Source: Capnocytophaga sp. oral taxon 878
GTDB taxonomy: Bacteria > Bacteroidota > Bacteroidia > Flavobacteriales > Flavobacteriaceae
NCBI RefSeq assembly: GCF_002999135.1
Contig: NZ_CP027229.1
Location: 2,827,501 to 2,891,500 of the forward strand
Direction of reading: 5' to 3'
Length of the DNA stretch: 64,000 nucleotides
Shown here: positions 41,367 to 50,313 of the stretch, one piece after another
Position numbering within the stretch: position 1 is the stretch's first letter
How the letters are laid out: each line of letters starts with the position of its first letter
Translations under genes and position numbers: made by a program
Notes under the pieces: model-generated
What the model was told of the DNA's origin: nothing
The model's input: the letters and a program-made list of their open reading frames with translations, nothing else
Databases searched by the model: none

Positions 41367-42941
41367 ATGAAAAGATATATTATTCCGGTACTTGCGCTAC
41401 TAAGTGTAGCTTGTACAAAGAATTTTGAGGAGTACAACACTAACCCTTATGGGGTGAACCAAGAGGAGTACCAAAGGTCGCCTATTGGAGGTAATGAGTT
41501 ACTCCAACTACAAAACTTAGTATTGCCCCAACAAGAGAACTCATACCAAATGTGTTTTGACTTGGCTGCGACTCCGTATGCAGGATATGCTGCGACTCAA
41601 GATAATTTTGATAACAAATACCCTATGTACAATGCTTCGACAGGGTGGATGGATTATTTGTTTGACGATACTTATCCTAAGATTTATACTCCTTACTTTG
41701 CTCTTAAAAATTATGCAAATGGGGATATGAGCAAGACTTACTTTGCTTTGGGTAGTGTATTGCGTGTGGCTATCACTCACTGGCTTACTGATACTTATGG
41801 ACCGCTACCTTACTCGCAAATGCAAGTGGGTAATACTAAAGTGGCTTATGATAGCCAAAAGGATTTGTACCTGAAAATGTGTGAGGAGCTAAAACAGGCT
41901 ATTACTACTTTGAAAAATGCTCCTGCTGATGACCGCCAATATAAAGAATTTGATGCGGTGTACAAAGGTGATTTGCAAAAATGGGCTAAATACGCTAGTT
42001 CGCTATTGTTACGCCTTTCAATCCGTATGAGTGATGTAGATGAGGCTGATGCTAAAACTTACGCTCAGTTTGCAATTAATAGTGGTGTTATTACTGCTAA
42101 TTCGGACAACCCTGTATATGCTAATAACGATAACCCTGTACGCAAAATGGCTGACTGGGGTGACTCATGTACTAGTGCTGATATAGTGGAGTATATGAAT
42201 GCTTTCTCTGACCCTCGTCGTGAAAAATACTTTACTAAAGTGGCTACTACCGTTAGCCAAACACAAGAGTATATAGGGCTTAGAGCAGGGCGTATTGAAA
42301 GTGTGAAATCGGGACTTAAAAATGATGGTAAATGGTTGCTTTACTCTCGTCCTAATGTAAGTAAAACTGATGGTATTTATTGGATTACTGCTGCTGAAGT
42401 AGCTTTTATTAAAGCTGAAATGGCGCTTAAAGGATGGAGTTTTATAACTGAAACAGCTGAAGACCTTTACAAACAAGGTGTGAAATTGTCATTTGACCAA
42501 CATGGTGTGGGTGGTGCTGATGCTTACCTTAATGTAACTGCTACACGTGGTAACTTTGTAGACCCTCATCAGTCGGCTTATAGTGCTACTTTCACATCGG
42601 ATATTACTGTGAAATGGGCAAGTACTGATACTAATGAGCAGAAGTTGGCTAAGATTATTACCCAAAAATGGCTATCAATGTATCCTTATAATGCACACGA
42701 GGCTTGGGCTGAATGGCGTCGTACTGGTTATCCTAACTTATTGCCTACAATGGTTAATAATAGTGGTGGTGTAATTACTACTGTGAATCAGCAAAATGGA
42801 AAGGATAAAGCTGGTATGCGCAGATTGCCTTTCTCATCAAAAGAGACTACCAATAACGGCGATAACAAAGCTGCTGCAGTAAGAATGCTGGGTGGTGCTG
42901 ATACTGGTGCTACTGACCTTTGGTGGGTAAAACAAAATTAA
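41367..42941 (+). CDS. SusD/RagB-like outer membrane lipoprotein (orphan)
   Basis: SusD-like proteins are surface lipoproteins that bind glycans or peptides and cap a SusC TonB-dependent channel. The start at 41367 (MKRYIIPVLALLSVAC) gives a lipobox with Cys16; an upstream in-frame TTG at 41328 lies within the terminator hairpin and is not credible. The mature part has the EEYNTNPYGV start, TPYFALKNYANGD and FALGSVLRVAITHWLTDTYG (SusD-like helical repeats), and a C-terminal NPWWVKQ-type end (DLWWVKQN). At 524 residues it is the SusD-like_2 type. No susC lies on either side. Confidence 0.92.
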   Translation: MKRYIIPVLALLSVACTKNFEEYNTNPYGVNQEEYQRSPIGGNELLQLQNLVLPQQENSYQMCFDLAATPYAGYAATQDNFDNKYPMYNASTGWMDYLFDDTYPKIYTPYFALKNYANGDMSKTYFALGSVLRVAITHWLTDTYGPLPYSQMQVGNTKVAYDSQKDLYLKMCEELKQAITTLKNAPADDRQYKEFDAVYKGDLQKWAKYASSLLLRLSIRMSDVDEADAKTYAQFAINSGVITANSDNPVYANNDNPVRKMADWGDSCTSADIVEYMNAFSDPRREKYFTKVATTVSQTQEYIGLRAGRIESVKSGLKNDGKWLLYSRPNVSKTDGIYWITAAEVAFIKAEMALKGWSFITETAEDLYKQGVKLSFDQHGVGGADAYLNVTATRGNFVDPHQSAYSATFTSDITVKWASTDTNEQKLAKIITQKWLSMYPYNAHEAWAEWRRTGYPNLLPTMVNNSGGVITTVNQQNGKDKAGMRRLPFSSKETTNNGDNKAAAVRMLGGADTGATDLWWVKQN

Positions 42942-42967
42942 TAAATTACTATTTATAGATGAGTAGA

Positions 42968-42998
42968 TTAGCCAATGGACGCTTTGTTCATTGGCTAA
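42968..42998 (+). terminator. Perfect hairpin after susD
   Basis: Arms TTAGCCAATG (42968-42977) and its complement (42989-42998), 10 bp, 11-nt loop, followed by a T-rich stretch. A first, weaker terminator ahead of the one at 43033. Confidence 0.65.
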
Positions 42999-43032
42999 TT
43001 TGCTTATTAGGCTGTGTGATTTTAAAAATAGG

Positions 43033-43080
43033 AAACTGCTTTCGAGACACTGTTTGGGTGTTAAGAAAGCAGTTTTTTTT
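43033..43080 (+). terminator. Two-level hairpin with T-run, after the orphan susD
   Basis: Outer stem AAACTGCTTTC (43033-43043) with GAAAGCAGTTT (43065-43075), perfect 11 bp. The inner helix is ACAC/GTGT around TGTTTGG. Eight T follow. Same length and layout as the hairpin at 41300. Confidence 0.9.
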
Positions 43081-43084
43081 ATTG

Positions 43085-43470
43085 TTATAGGGGTAAGAGA
43101 TAATAGGTAAGAAATAAGAGGGAATGAGAAAAATGTAGTGTTTTGGGGATTTTGTTGCGGATTGTGCAAAGAGAGGTGTGTGGGAAGGAAGGGCTGGTAA
43201 TCAGGGGGATAATGGTTATCCTTCGTTTATAGTTCGTTTATCCTTCGTTATAGGTTCGTTTAAAGTAGGTGATAGATAAGAGATAAGAGGTGAGAGGGTG
43301 GGGTGTAATGGGGTGATTATTAGGGGAAAGGAGTTAGGAGATAGGGAATAGGGTGGGGGAGGGTGTATTTGAATTATTTGCAATGAAAATGGAAAATAGA
43401 TGAATTTTTGGTAAATATTGGGTGGTGTGGGTGAGGGAAGTGGTGAGAGGGTAAAAGGGGGTGAGAACAT
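43085..43470 (+). repeat. Composite intergenic element, copy E, with TTCGTT four-box core
   Basis: Boxes begin at about 43222 (TTCGTTTATAG, TTCGTTTATCC, TTCGTTATAGG, TTCGTTTAAAG), 11 bp apart. A diverged TGATTATTAG lies downstream at about 43313. The left arm has TTTTGTTGCGGATTGTGCAA. The right arm is purine-rich with GGAGTTAGGAGATAGGG. No gene is visible between 42942 and 43562. Confidence 0.87.
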
Positions 43471-43504
43471 TGAAGGAGGGTGCTGTGTGGGGGAGTAGGT
43501 TTGT

Positions 43505-43535
43505 TTGCTAATTTGCTAATTATTTCATACTTTTG
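43505..43535 (+). promoter_or_regulatory. Promoter of the putative porin gene
   Basis: TTG at 43505-43507, a 20-bp spacer, TACTTTTG at 43528-43535; the start codon is at 43563. Confidence 0.8.
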
Positions 43536-43562
43536 CGCCCAGAATACTTTTTAAAGATTAAA

Positions 43563-45545
43563 ATGATAATCAGACACATTATATATATTGCGGTGATGTT
43601 ATGTCCTGTTGCTTTGTTGGGACAAGTTGATGATTCATCGAGCGGTAAAGAAGGTAAAACAGACAATGAGGGGGTTTCTTTTAAATCTGTTCGCCCTAAA
43701 AAGAAGAAGGACTCGATTACTTTTACGGCTAATGATTATAAGATTATTAGTTATATGCGGGATACTACGGCTATTGACACTACTATTTCGATGGCGAAAT
43801 ATTACCGCAATAATGAGTGGTTTAAGGATATGTTTGGGAAGATGCCTTTTGCTAATATGGGGCAACCTTATAACTCGTTGGCTTATGATTTTACGCAGCG
43901 CAGTTATTTGCCGCAGATGGGGGCTATGGCCAAGAGGCAGTTGTACCTTAGTGCTGAGGAGGTGAAGTATTACTATTTGCCTACTCCTATCACTCAGTTT
44001 ACATATAAAACGGGGGTGGAGCAGGGGCAGAATTTGGATGTGTTATTTTCGGCTAACTTGCAGCCTAATTTGAATATATTTATAGCTTACCGCGGGTTGC
44101 GCTCGTTGGGGAAGTACCAGCGTGCTTTGGTGAGTAATGGTAATTTTAGGGCGGGTTTTTCATACGTGTCGGCTAATAAGAAATACACTGTATTTTCGCA
44201 TTTTGCTAATCATGATATTGATAGTGATGAGAATGGGGGTATGGTTACCCCTGCGCAATTTGAAAGTGGAGCGAGTGAGTTTAAAAATAGGGCTTTGGTA
44301 GATATGCAGCTATTGGATGCTGAAAATAAGCGTGAGAGTAAGCGTTATTTTTTGCAACATGATTATGCTTTCTTGCGTAACCGTGATTCACTTGCTTCTT
44401 ACAAACAGATACGTTTTAGGCACTTATTTATGTATGAAAGTGAGCAGTATTCATTTTCGCAAGCTACTGCAAATGAATCTTATTTTGGACGGCCTTATGT
44501 GAGTACTAATATAAGTGATAAAATGCGGTTGCATACGATGACCAATAGGGTAGGTGCTGAGCTGGAATTGCCTTACTTGGGGCGTACTTTTTTGTTTGGT
44601 AATGCTTATTTCTACAATTATTATTTTAGGAATGCTTATTACATATCGGGGGTGTTACAGCGGCATCAGATTAAAAACACTGATTTTAGTATAGGAGCAG
44701 AATGGCATAAAAAGATAGGAGGGCTTACCATTACGGCTGAAGGGGAGCAGACACTTATAGGTAATATGACAGGAACTAAGCTAAAAGGGAAACTGCAATA
44801 TGCTTTGGATGAGCGCAATAGGCTTACAGCGGGGGCTGCCTTATACTCACAAATGCCTAACTTCAACTATTTGCTATACCAGAGTGATTACTTGCTGTTT
44901 AATTGGGATAATTACACTGCTTTTGACAAAGAGAATACTCAGACGCTTTATGCGGACTTACAAACCCAATGGGGTAATGCTTATTTGGCTGTGAGCAACT
45001 TGAATAACTATACCTATTTTCGGGAACAAACCTTAGGAAAAGCTACCCCTGAGCAGTATGGTGGTAATATACAGTATTTGCAGCTGAAAGTGCAAAAAGA
45101 GTTTACCTTTGGTAAGTGGGGGCTAGATAATACGCTGATGTACCAACAGGTAGTACAGCAAGATAATATACTGAATGTGCCGGCTTTTATCACCCGAAAT
45201 AGTTTTTATTTTAAGAGTCCGTTGTTTGAAAAAGCGATGATACTGCAAACGGGTATAGGGGTGAATTATTTCACGAACTATTATGCTAATAGCTATAATC
45301 CTTTGTTGGGAGAGTTTGCAGTGCAGAACAGTGAAAAGATAGGGAACTTTCCTACTATTGATTTCTTTTTGAATGCGAAAGTGAGGACAATGCGTATTTT
45401 CTTTTCATTGGAGCAATGGCATGTGCCATTAAGTGGTATTTCATGGATGCCACTGCCTAATCCTTATCATTATTATTCGGCGCCACGACAACCATATCGT
45501 GATTTTATCATTAGGTTGGGGATAAGCTGGAACCTCTTTAATTAA
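43563..45545 (+). CDS. Putative porin (Bacteroidota outer membrane beta-barrel)
   Basis: A 660-residue outer membrane protein with a signal peptide (MIIRHIIYIAVMLCPVALLG, cleavage before QVDD). It matches the flavobacterial putative porin family: the start contains KKKKDSITFTANDYKIISYM, then MGQPYNSLAYDF, PITQFTYKTGVEQGQNLDVLFSANLQ-type strands, and an amphipathic beta-strand pattern through to the C-terminal aromatic SWNLF. The start at 43563 was chosen over 43533 because the latter lies in the promoter box. A peptide transporter gene follows 28 bp on, in the same direction. Confidence 0.9.
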   Translation: MIIRHIIYIAVMLCPVALLGQVDDSSSGKEGKTDNEGVSFKSVRPKKKKDSITFTANDYKIISYMRDTTAIDTTISMAKYYRNNEWFKDMFGKMPFANMGQPYNSLAYDFTQRSYLPQMGAMAKRQLYLSAEEVKYYYLPTPITQFTYKTGVEQGQNLDVLFSANLQPNLNIFIAYRGLRSLGKYQRALVSNGNFRAGFSYVSANKKYTVFSHFANHDIDSDENGGMVTPAQFESGASEFKNRALVDMQLLDAENKRESKRYFLQHDYAFLRNRDSLASYKQIRFRHLFMYESEQYSFSQATANESYFGRPYVSTNISDKMRLHTMTNRVGAELELPYLGRTFLFGNAYFYNYYFRNAYYISGVLQRHQIKNTDFSIGAEWHKKIGGLTITAEGEQTLIGNMTGTKLKGKLQYALDERNRLTAGAALYSQMPNFNYLLYQSDYLLFNWDNYTAFDKENTQTLYADLQTQWGNAYLAVSNLNNYTYFREQTLGKATPEQYGGNIQYLQLKVQKEFTFGKWGLDNTLMYQQVVQQDNILNVPAFITRNSFYFKSPLFEKAMILQTGIGVNYFTNYYANSYNPLLGEFAVQNSEKIGNFPTIDFFLNAKVRTMRIFFSLEQWHVPLSGISWMPLPNPYHYYSAPRQPYRDFIIRLGISWNLFN

Positions 45546-45573
45546 TAATCTAAAACACTAATAACAGACACTG

Positions 45574-47625
45574 ATGGAAAACAAATCTATTTTTAATGCT
45601 CAGGTATTGGGGCACCCAGCAGGACTATTTGTACTCTTTTTTACTGAGATGTGGGAGCGCTTCTCTTTCTATGGGATGCGAGTACTGCTCATAAACTTTT
45701 TAACAATGACCTTGATAGGGTATAACCCTGGATGGCAATGGAGTGCAGAGAATGCTACAGCCCTATTTGGTACTTATGTGATGTTATTATATCTAACTCC
45801 TATTTTGGGAGGGATGATAGCTGATAAATATACTGGTTACCGCTGGGCAGTAATTATAGGAGCTGTTATTATTACTTTGGGGCACGTATCGATGGCATTT
45901 GAGACGGAGTTTTCATTGTATTTAGGATTGGCGCTATTGGTGATAGGTACGGGGTTTTTCAAGCCTAATATGGTGTCGTTTGTATCTGAGATGTACAAGG
46001 ATTTGCCACAGAAGAAAGATGCTGCCTATACTATTTTTTATATGGGAGTGAACTCGGGGGCTTTTTTTGGTATGATGCTTTGTGGTTATTTGGCAGAACG
46101 TATTGGCTGGAGCTGGGGCTTTGGTTTGGCAGGTATTTTTATGCTGCTGGGGACTATACAGTTCTGGTTTGCTAAATCTCTTTTTGGGAATATTGGGCTT
46201 AGACCACAAAAACAAGTAGAGATAAGCAAGCAAGAAGTAAAGGCTGCTAATGAAGAGGAGAAGCTAAATCCGTTTACTGTGGTAGATAAGGTGCTTGTAG
46301 CCCTATCGGCGGTGATAGGTATAGGCTATGCGCTGAATGACCCTCTTTCTAAAATATGGGGTATAGATCTTTTTGCGTGGGCTTCTGTACCTATGCTAAA
46401 AGGACAATATGTGGTTGTGATAGTAGGTTTGTTGGCTTTTTTCTACCTTATAGGTTCTCGAATTATGCGCTATACTCGTGTGGTACGTGATAGGATGCTA
46501 ACGGTGGCTATTTTTGCTTTTTTTGTGATATTCTTCTGGCTTTCATTTGAGCAAGGAGCTTCGTCACTTATTATATTTGCACGTGATAATGTGACCCGTG
46601 AGCTGCACGGAAGCTGGGCAGTGGCTTATAATATCTTCAATGCGCTGCTTACTATTATTCCGCTATTGTTAATTAGTTATGTATTGTTCCTTCTTGTGAA
46701 GAGGACTTATAAGAAAATATTGCCTGCTATAGTGATGTTACTTACTTGTTTTAGCTTGGTGTGGGGTATTGCTCTTTGGATGTTAAACAGAGACTTTAAA
46801 ACTATAGCTTATGAGGTAACGTATCAAGCTTATGAAGTAACTAATGCTAATGGCAAAGTGGAATATGTGCCTATTACTGAAACTCAACAATTACCTGAAG
46901 GGGTAAAGGTGGTGCCTCAAACTACAATTATAGGAGTAGTGGATATGCCTTTAAAAGAAGGTGCTGCTATTAAGCTGTTGAGCAAAAACAAACAACATAC
47001 CTCTTTTGGTTATGTTAATGCTGAAAAGGAGCAATGGGCAATAGCACGAGGTAAGGAACTACAAACTGATAATGGGCTGATACCTGCCCAAGTGAAAGAA
47101 GTGAGAGCTAACTGGGTAGAAGCAACAGTGTCATGGTTTTCGATACTTAATTCGTTTTTTATTATTGCATTGGCTAGTTTGTTTTCTAGGTGGTGGGATA
47201 GTAAATACAATCCGCCGGCTGCAGCTAAGTATGGTATAGGATTGCTGATGTTATCGGTAGGATTTGGTTTGCTAGCTTTAGGCTCATACGGAGCTGTTGA
47301 AGGGGTGAAAGTAAGTATGTTATGGCTTGTTTTTGCTTATATGTTTAACACTATGGGAGAATTATGCTTGTCGCCGGTGGGGCTTTCATACGTATCGAAA
47401 TTGGTGCCAGGTAGGATGATAGCCTTTATGTTTGGGGTGTGGTATTTGGCTGTGGCCATAGGGCATAAGCTGGCTGCAGTAGTAGGTGGACAGATAGAAA
47501 ATATTACTAAAGAATACAGCTTAACGACTTTCTTTTTGATATTTACTGTAGTGCCAGGAGTGGCAGGAGTGCTGATTATTCTGATCAATCCGTTTGTGAG
47601 AAAGCTGATGCATGGAGTAAAATAA
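45574..47625 (+). CDS. POT/PTR2 family proton-coupled peptide transporter
   Basis: Imports di- and tripeptides with protons. The EXXER proton-coupling motif is in FFTEMWERFSFYGMR (residues ~18-32), and the PTR2 signature follows in FYMGVNSGAFFGMMLCGYL. The length of 683 residues is longer than the usual ~500 because of an insertion (about residues 400-500, containing a soluble KVEYVPITETQQLPEG.. region) between helices; this long form is common in Bacteroidota. About 14 membrane helices are expected. A terminator follows at 47649. It may be co-transcribed with the putative porin, an attractive pairing for peptide uptake, though not proven. Confidence 0.94.
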   Translation: MENKSIFNAQVLGHPAGLFVLFFTEMWERFSFYGMRVLLINFLTMTLIGYNPGWQWSAENATALFGTYVMLLYLTPILGGMIADKYTGYRWAVIIGAVIITLGHVSMAFETEFSLYLGLALLVIGTGFFKPNMVSFVSEMYKDLPQKKDAAYTIFYMGVNSGAFFGMMLCGYLAERIGWSWGFGLAGIFMLLGTIQFWFAKSLFGNIGLRPQKQVEISKQEVKAANEEEKLNPFTVVDKVLVALSAVIGIGYALNDPLSKIWGIDLFAWASVPMLKGQYVVVIVGLLAFFYLIGSRIMRYTRVVRDRMLTVAIFAFFVIFFWLSFEQGASSLIIFARDNVTRELHGSWAVAYNIFNALLTIIPLLLISYVLFLLVKRTYKKILPAIVMLLTCFSLVWGIALWMLNRDFKTIAYEVTYQAYEVTNANGKVEYVPITETQQLPEGVKVVPQTTIIGVVDMPLKEGAAIKLLSKNKQHTSFGYVNAEKEQWAIARGKELQTDNGLIPAQVKEVRANWVEATVSWFSILNSFFIIALASLFSRWWDSKYNPPAAAKYGIGLLMLSVGFGLLALGSYGAVEGVKVSMLWLVFAYMFNTMGELCLSPVGLSYVSKLVPGRMIAFMFGVWYLAVAIGHKLAAVVGGQIENITKEYSLTTFFLIFTVVPGVAGVLIILINPFVRKLMHGVK

Positions 47626-47648
47626 TAGAAAATTTAAGAAACAGAGAT

Positions 47649-47690
47649 AAAAAAGTGTGGTTAAAAATAATTTTAACACACTTTTTTGTT
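47649..47690 (+). terminator. Intrinsic terminator after the peptide transporter gene
   Basis: Stem AAAAAAGTGTG plus TTAAAA with TTTTAA plus CACACTTTTTT, one bulged base, followed by T-rich sequence. Confidence 0.85.
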
Positions 47691-47852
47691 TTATTTGTAT
47701 TTTAACATTTTGTTTAGATTTTATGTATTAAAATCGGGTTTTTTCAATATAAAAAATTGATATAATTAGCGGATAAATATATTATTTTCAATAAGAAAAA
47801 GCATATTTTTTAGGAATATCAATAATTTTTTTGCATATTTTTTAAAAAAAAT

Positions 47853-47882
47853 TTGGTAGTTAAAAATTTTAACGTACCTTTG
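47853..47882 (+). promoter_or_regulatory. Promoter of a candidate non-coding RNA
   Basis: TTG at 47853-47855, exactly 19 bp, TACCTTTG at 47875-47882. No start codon ATG follows within the next 170 bases. Confidence 0.85.
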
Positions 47883-47888
47883 CAGCGT

Positions 47889-48061
47889 CAAAAAGAGAAA
47901 GAAGATAGCGACTTTTTCATAGACCACCTAACCATAAATTGTGGGTAAAAAAGCAAAAGCGTAAACAAAAAGTTTTTTTCATAATTTTTATTTTTAAGTT
48001 TTCTTTTTTATTATTAAATTCAGAGAGATTGCCGAAGGGATTTTGGTGATCTCTTTTTTTT
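47889..48061 (+). ncRNA. Candidate small non-coding RNA (~172 nt)
   Basis: A consensus promoter directly upstream and a strong intrinsic terminator (stem of at least 10 bp, arms 48024-48033 and 48045-48054, then nine T) bracket a stretch with no ATG on the plus strand. Inside it, ACTTTTT pairs with a downstream AAAAAGT, and CCAC with GTGG forms a small hairpin. AAAAAGAGAA near the 5' end can pair with TTTTCTTTTT near 48000. A 6S-like or Flavo-type RNA is possible but not identified. It has no neighbour in the same transcript. Confidence 0.72.
48022..48061 (+). terminator. Terminator of the candidate small RNA
   Basis: Arms AGAGATTGCC (48024-48033) and GGTGATCTCT (48045-48054) with an 11-nt loop; the pairing extends two bases further and runs into nine T. 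Confidence 0.9.
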
Positions 48062-48079
48062 GTGTTAAAAGCAAAAGTA

Positions 48080-48160
48080 AGGAGTAGGATTGGGAGAGGG
48101 GAGGGGTAACTATCCTTCGTTTATAGTTCGTTTATCCTTCGTTATTCGTTCGTTCAAGAT
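48080..48160 (+). repeat. TTCGTT four-box repeat, copy F (short form)
   Basis: Core 48115-48155: TTCGTTTATAG, TTCGTTTATCC, TTCGTTATTCG, TTCGTTCAAGA, 11 bp apart. Only traces of the purine-rich arms are present. It lies between the small RNA terminator and the TPM gene promoter. Confidence 0.85.
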
Positions 48161-48271
48161 AGGCTGAGTTTTTGAGATAGTTTTTTTGGGGTTGGGGCTT
48201 TCTGATTTTTAGGTGTTGGTTATCAATTTTTAATTGTCGGGGGTGGTGAGGCGAAAAAACTTTGGTGGTAG

Positions 48272-48301
48272 TTGCTATTTTAAAATTGTTTTGTATTTTT
48301 G
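48272..48301 (+). promoter_or_regulatory. Promoter of the TPM-lemA genes
   Basis: TTG at 48272-48274, exactly 19 bp, TATTTTTG at 48294-48301; the start codon is at 48331. Confidence 0.85.
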
Positions 48302-48330
48302 TCCCGAAATTATGATTGGAGTAGGCTATT

Positions 48331-49473
48331 ATGACAATAAAAAACTTTATAACAACACTACTATTTTTATGTTTTACCTGGTTGCAAGCTTATGGACAGT
48401 ATGAAGGTGAGCTATTTCAGCCTACTGCTTATACTGTTAAAACTGTGCCTAATGTGCAGTTAGAGGATGGTACAGCTTATACTACCGACCCAGAAGGGGT
48501 GCTATCGGGGGAGGCAAAGGCACGGCTTAATGCTATTGCTGCAGGGATACGCTCGGATACTGGAGTGGAGCTTGCTGTGGTGGTTTTGCCTCTTATTACT
48601 AATGATTATGTAGATGCACGTGAGTTTGCCCACGAATTATTTAACTATTGGGGATTGGGTGAGAAAGGGAAGGATAATGGGCTATTGGTATTACTGATTA
48701 CTGAAAAGAGACAAAGGGAGATTACTTTTGAAGTAGGGTATGGTTTAGAGGGGAGTTTGCCTGATGGGCTTTGTAAGATGATACAAACCCGAGTTATGAT
48801 TCCGCTAATGAAAACGGGCGATTATGGTGGGGGGCTTATTGCTGGTGTAGAGGAGATACAAAGGGTGATGAACGATAGCTCGGAAGTGAAAGCTTTATAC
48901 GAGCAAGAGCAAAAGGAGAGTGAGCAATTGGGCTGGATGGTATTTTTGGGGCTATTGGGATTTGCAGGATTTGTGAATGTGTGGGGAGGAAAGCAATGGC
49001 GGGCGAGCTTAGAGCGTATTCGTACTAATAGTAGCAAAAATGGCTATGCTAAATTTGTAGAGATAGATAAGGCTGGTTTTAAGCCAGGATGCTTACTCCT
49101 AATGGTACTATTTGCTCCTATAGCAATATTTTTTACCCCAATGTTTATAGGTTGGGCAAAGCAAAGCAAGCGCTTGCGCAAGCAAATAGAGGAGGATATT
49201 AATTGTGAACATTGTGGTGCAGTAAATACTACTACATTAGTACGCGAAGAAAAAGAAACTAAGAAGAATTACTTGCTTACTACTTACTTTTTTAAGTGTA
49301 AGAACTGTGGCCATGAGCATAAAGAGACTGAAAAAACAACTTATAACAATGGAGGAGGTGCTATAGGGGGCGCTCTGTTCTCGGGCTCACGGAGTTCATG
49401 GGGTGGAGGTATCTCAGGAGGTTCATGGGGCGGCGGAAGTAGCGGCGGAGGAGGCTCGTCGAGTAGGTTTTAA
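48331..49473 (+). CDS. TPM-domain membrane protein
   Basis: A 380-residue protein with a signal peptide (MTIKNFITTLLFLCFTWLQAYG). The TPM domain follows at about residues 50-180 with LSGEAKARLNAIAAGIRSDTG-type start and LGEKGKDNGLLVLLITEKRQREITFEVGYGLEG as its signature; TPM proteins act at membranes, for example in photosystem repair in plants. Membrane helices lie at about 195-215 and 245-268. A four-cysteine element (CEHCG...CKNCG) suggests a zinc ribbon. The C-terminus is a Gly/Ser-rich tail with GGSWGGGSSGGGG. TPM genes are often beside lemA, as here. Confidence 0.9.
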   Translation: MTIKNFITTLLFLCFTWLQAYGQYEGELFQPTAYTVKTVPNVQLEDGTAYTTDPEGVLSGEAKARLNAIAAGIRSDTGVELAVVVLPLITNDYVDAREFAHELFNYWGLGEKGKDNGLLVLLITEKRQREITFEVGYGLEGSLPDGLCKMIQTRVMIPLMKTGDYGGGLIAGVEEIQRVMNDSSEVKALYEQEQKESEQLGWMVFLGLLGFAGFVNVWGGKQWRASLERIRTNSSKNGYAKFVEIDKAGFKPGCLLLMVLFAPIAIFFTPMFIGWAKQSKRLRKQIEEDINCEHCGAVNTTTLVREEKETKKNYLLTTYFFKCKNCGHEHKETEKTTYNNGGGAIGGALFSGSRSSWGGGISGGSWGGGSSGGGGSSSRF

Positions 49474-49597
49474 GATAGGCAGATTACTGGATGAGTGAAA
49501 TAAATGAACTGCTGAATTGCAAATAAGCAAATAAACAAATAAGCAAATTGTGAACAAATAAAAGAATTATTAATAAATTAGAATATAGTATTGGACT

Positions 49598-50176
49598 ATG
49601 AAAAAGAGTTGGATTTACATTGGAATAGCTGTGGTTATTGGGTTCTACCTTGTAACGATGTACAACGGTTTGGTAAAACAAAAACAAGAAGTGAAGGCTA
49701 AATGGTCGCAGATAGAAGTGCAATTACAACGCCGTACAGACCTTATCTTATCACTTGTGAAAACTGTAAAAGGGTATGCTAAACACGAGAGTGAAACTTT
49801 GGAAAAGGTAGTGGCTGCAAGGGCTAAGGCTACTCAAATTACGGTAGACCCGAATAAACTTGATGCGGAATCGATGGCTAAAATGGCACAGGCACAAGGA
49901 GAACTATCACAAGCCCTTGGTAGACTGATGATGATTACTGAGGCTTATCCTGACCTGAAGGCTAATGAGAACTTTATGATGTTACAAACAGAGATTTCGG
50001 GGTGTGAGAACAGGATAGCGGTAGAACGCAAACGCTATAATGATACGGCTAAGGATTATAATGCTAGTATCTTATCGTTCCCGAAGAATTTATTTGCAGG
50101 GGCGTTTGGATTTACCGAGGTAGCGTATTACCAAGCTGATGCTGGTGCGCAAAAGGCTCCTGACTTTGAGTTTTAG
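49598..50176 (+). CDS. lemA: LemA family protein
   Basis: LemA proteins have an N-terminal membrane helix (residues ~5-23, before MYNGLVKQKQEVKAKWSQIE) and an extracytoplasmic helical bundle. The LVKTVKGYAKHESETLEKV and YPDLKANENFMMLQ segments are the family core. The length of 192 residues is typical. The role of LemA is unknown but it is commonly next to a TPM-domain gene, 124 bp upstream here. The gap 49474-49597 holds short AAATAAGCAAAT direct repeats and no clear promoter. Confidence 0.93.
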   Translation: MKKSWIYIGIAVVIGFYLVTMYNGLVKQKQEVKAKWSQIEVQLQRRTDLILSLVKTVKGYAKHESETLEKVVAARAKATQITVDPNKLDAESMAKMAQAQGELSQALGRLMMITEAYPDLKANENFMMLQTEISGCENRIAVERKRYNDTAKDYNASILSFPKNLFAGAFGFTEVAYYQADAGAQKAPDFEF

Positions 50177-50187
50177 AATAAAATTGG

Positions 50188-50215
50188 CTTTGCCAAAGTT
50201 TAGGCTTTGGCAAAG
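50188..50215 (+). terminator. Palindromic hairpin after lemA
   Basis: Perfect 11-bp stem CTTTGCCAAAG/CTTTGGCAAAG with a 6-nt loop, 11 bases after the stop codon. No long T-run follows, so termination is weakly supported. Confidence 0.55.
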
Positions 50216-50257
50216 TTGATAAAAATAGGTGAAAGTGTTAAATTTGTTGGCAATTAG

Positions 50258-50287
50258 TTGTTAAATAACAAATTATTTGTATTTTTG
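50258..50287 (+). promoter_or_regulatory. Promoter of tmRNA
   Basis: TTG at 50258-50260, exactly 19 bp, TATTTTTG at 50280-50287; the mature tmRNA 5' end is at 50314. Confidence 0.85.
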
Positions 50288-50313
50288 CCGCAATTTTGAA
50301 AGAAATACTATTT

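Noticed and set aside
43533..43562. Earlier start for the putative porin
   Set aside because: It overlaps the -7 box of the promoter and would bury the signal peptide behind charged residues.
47889..48061. RNase P RNA or SRP RNA for the candidate small RNA
   Set aside because: None of the conserved motifs of those RNAs is present.
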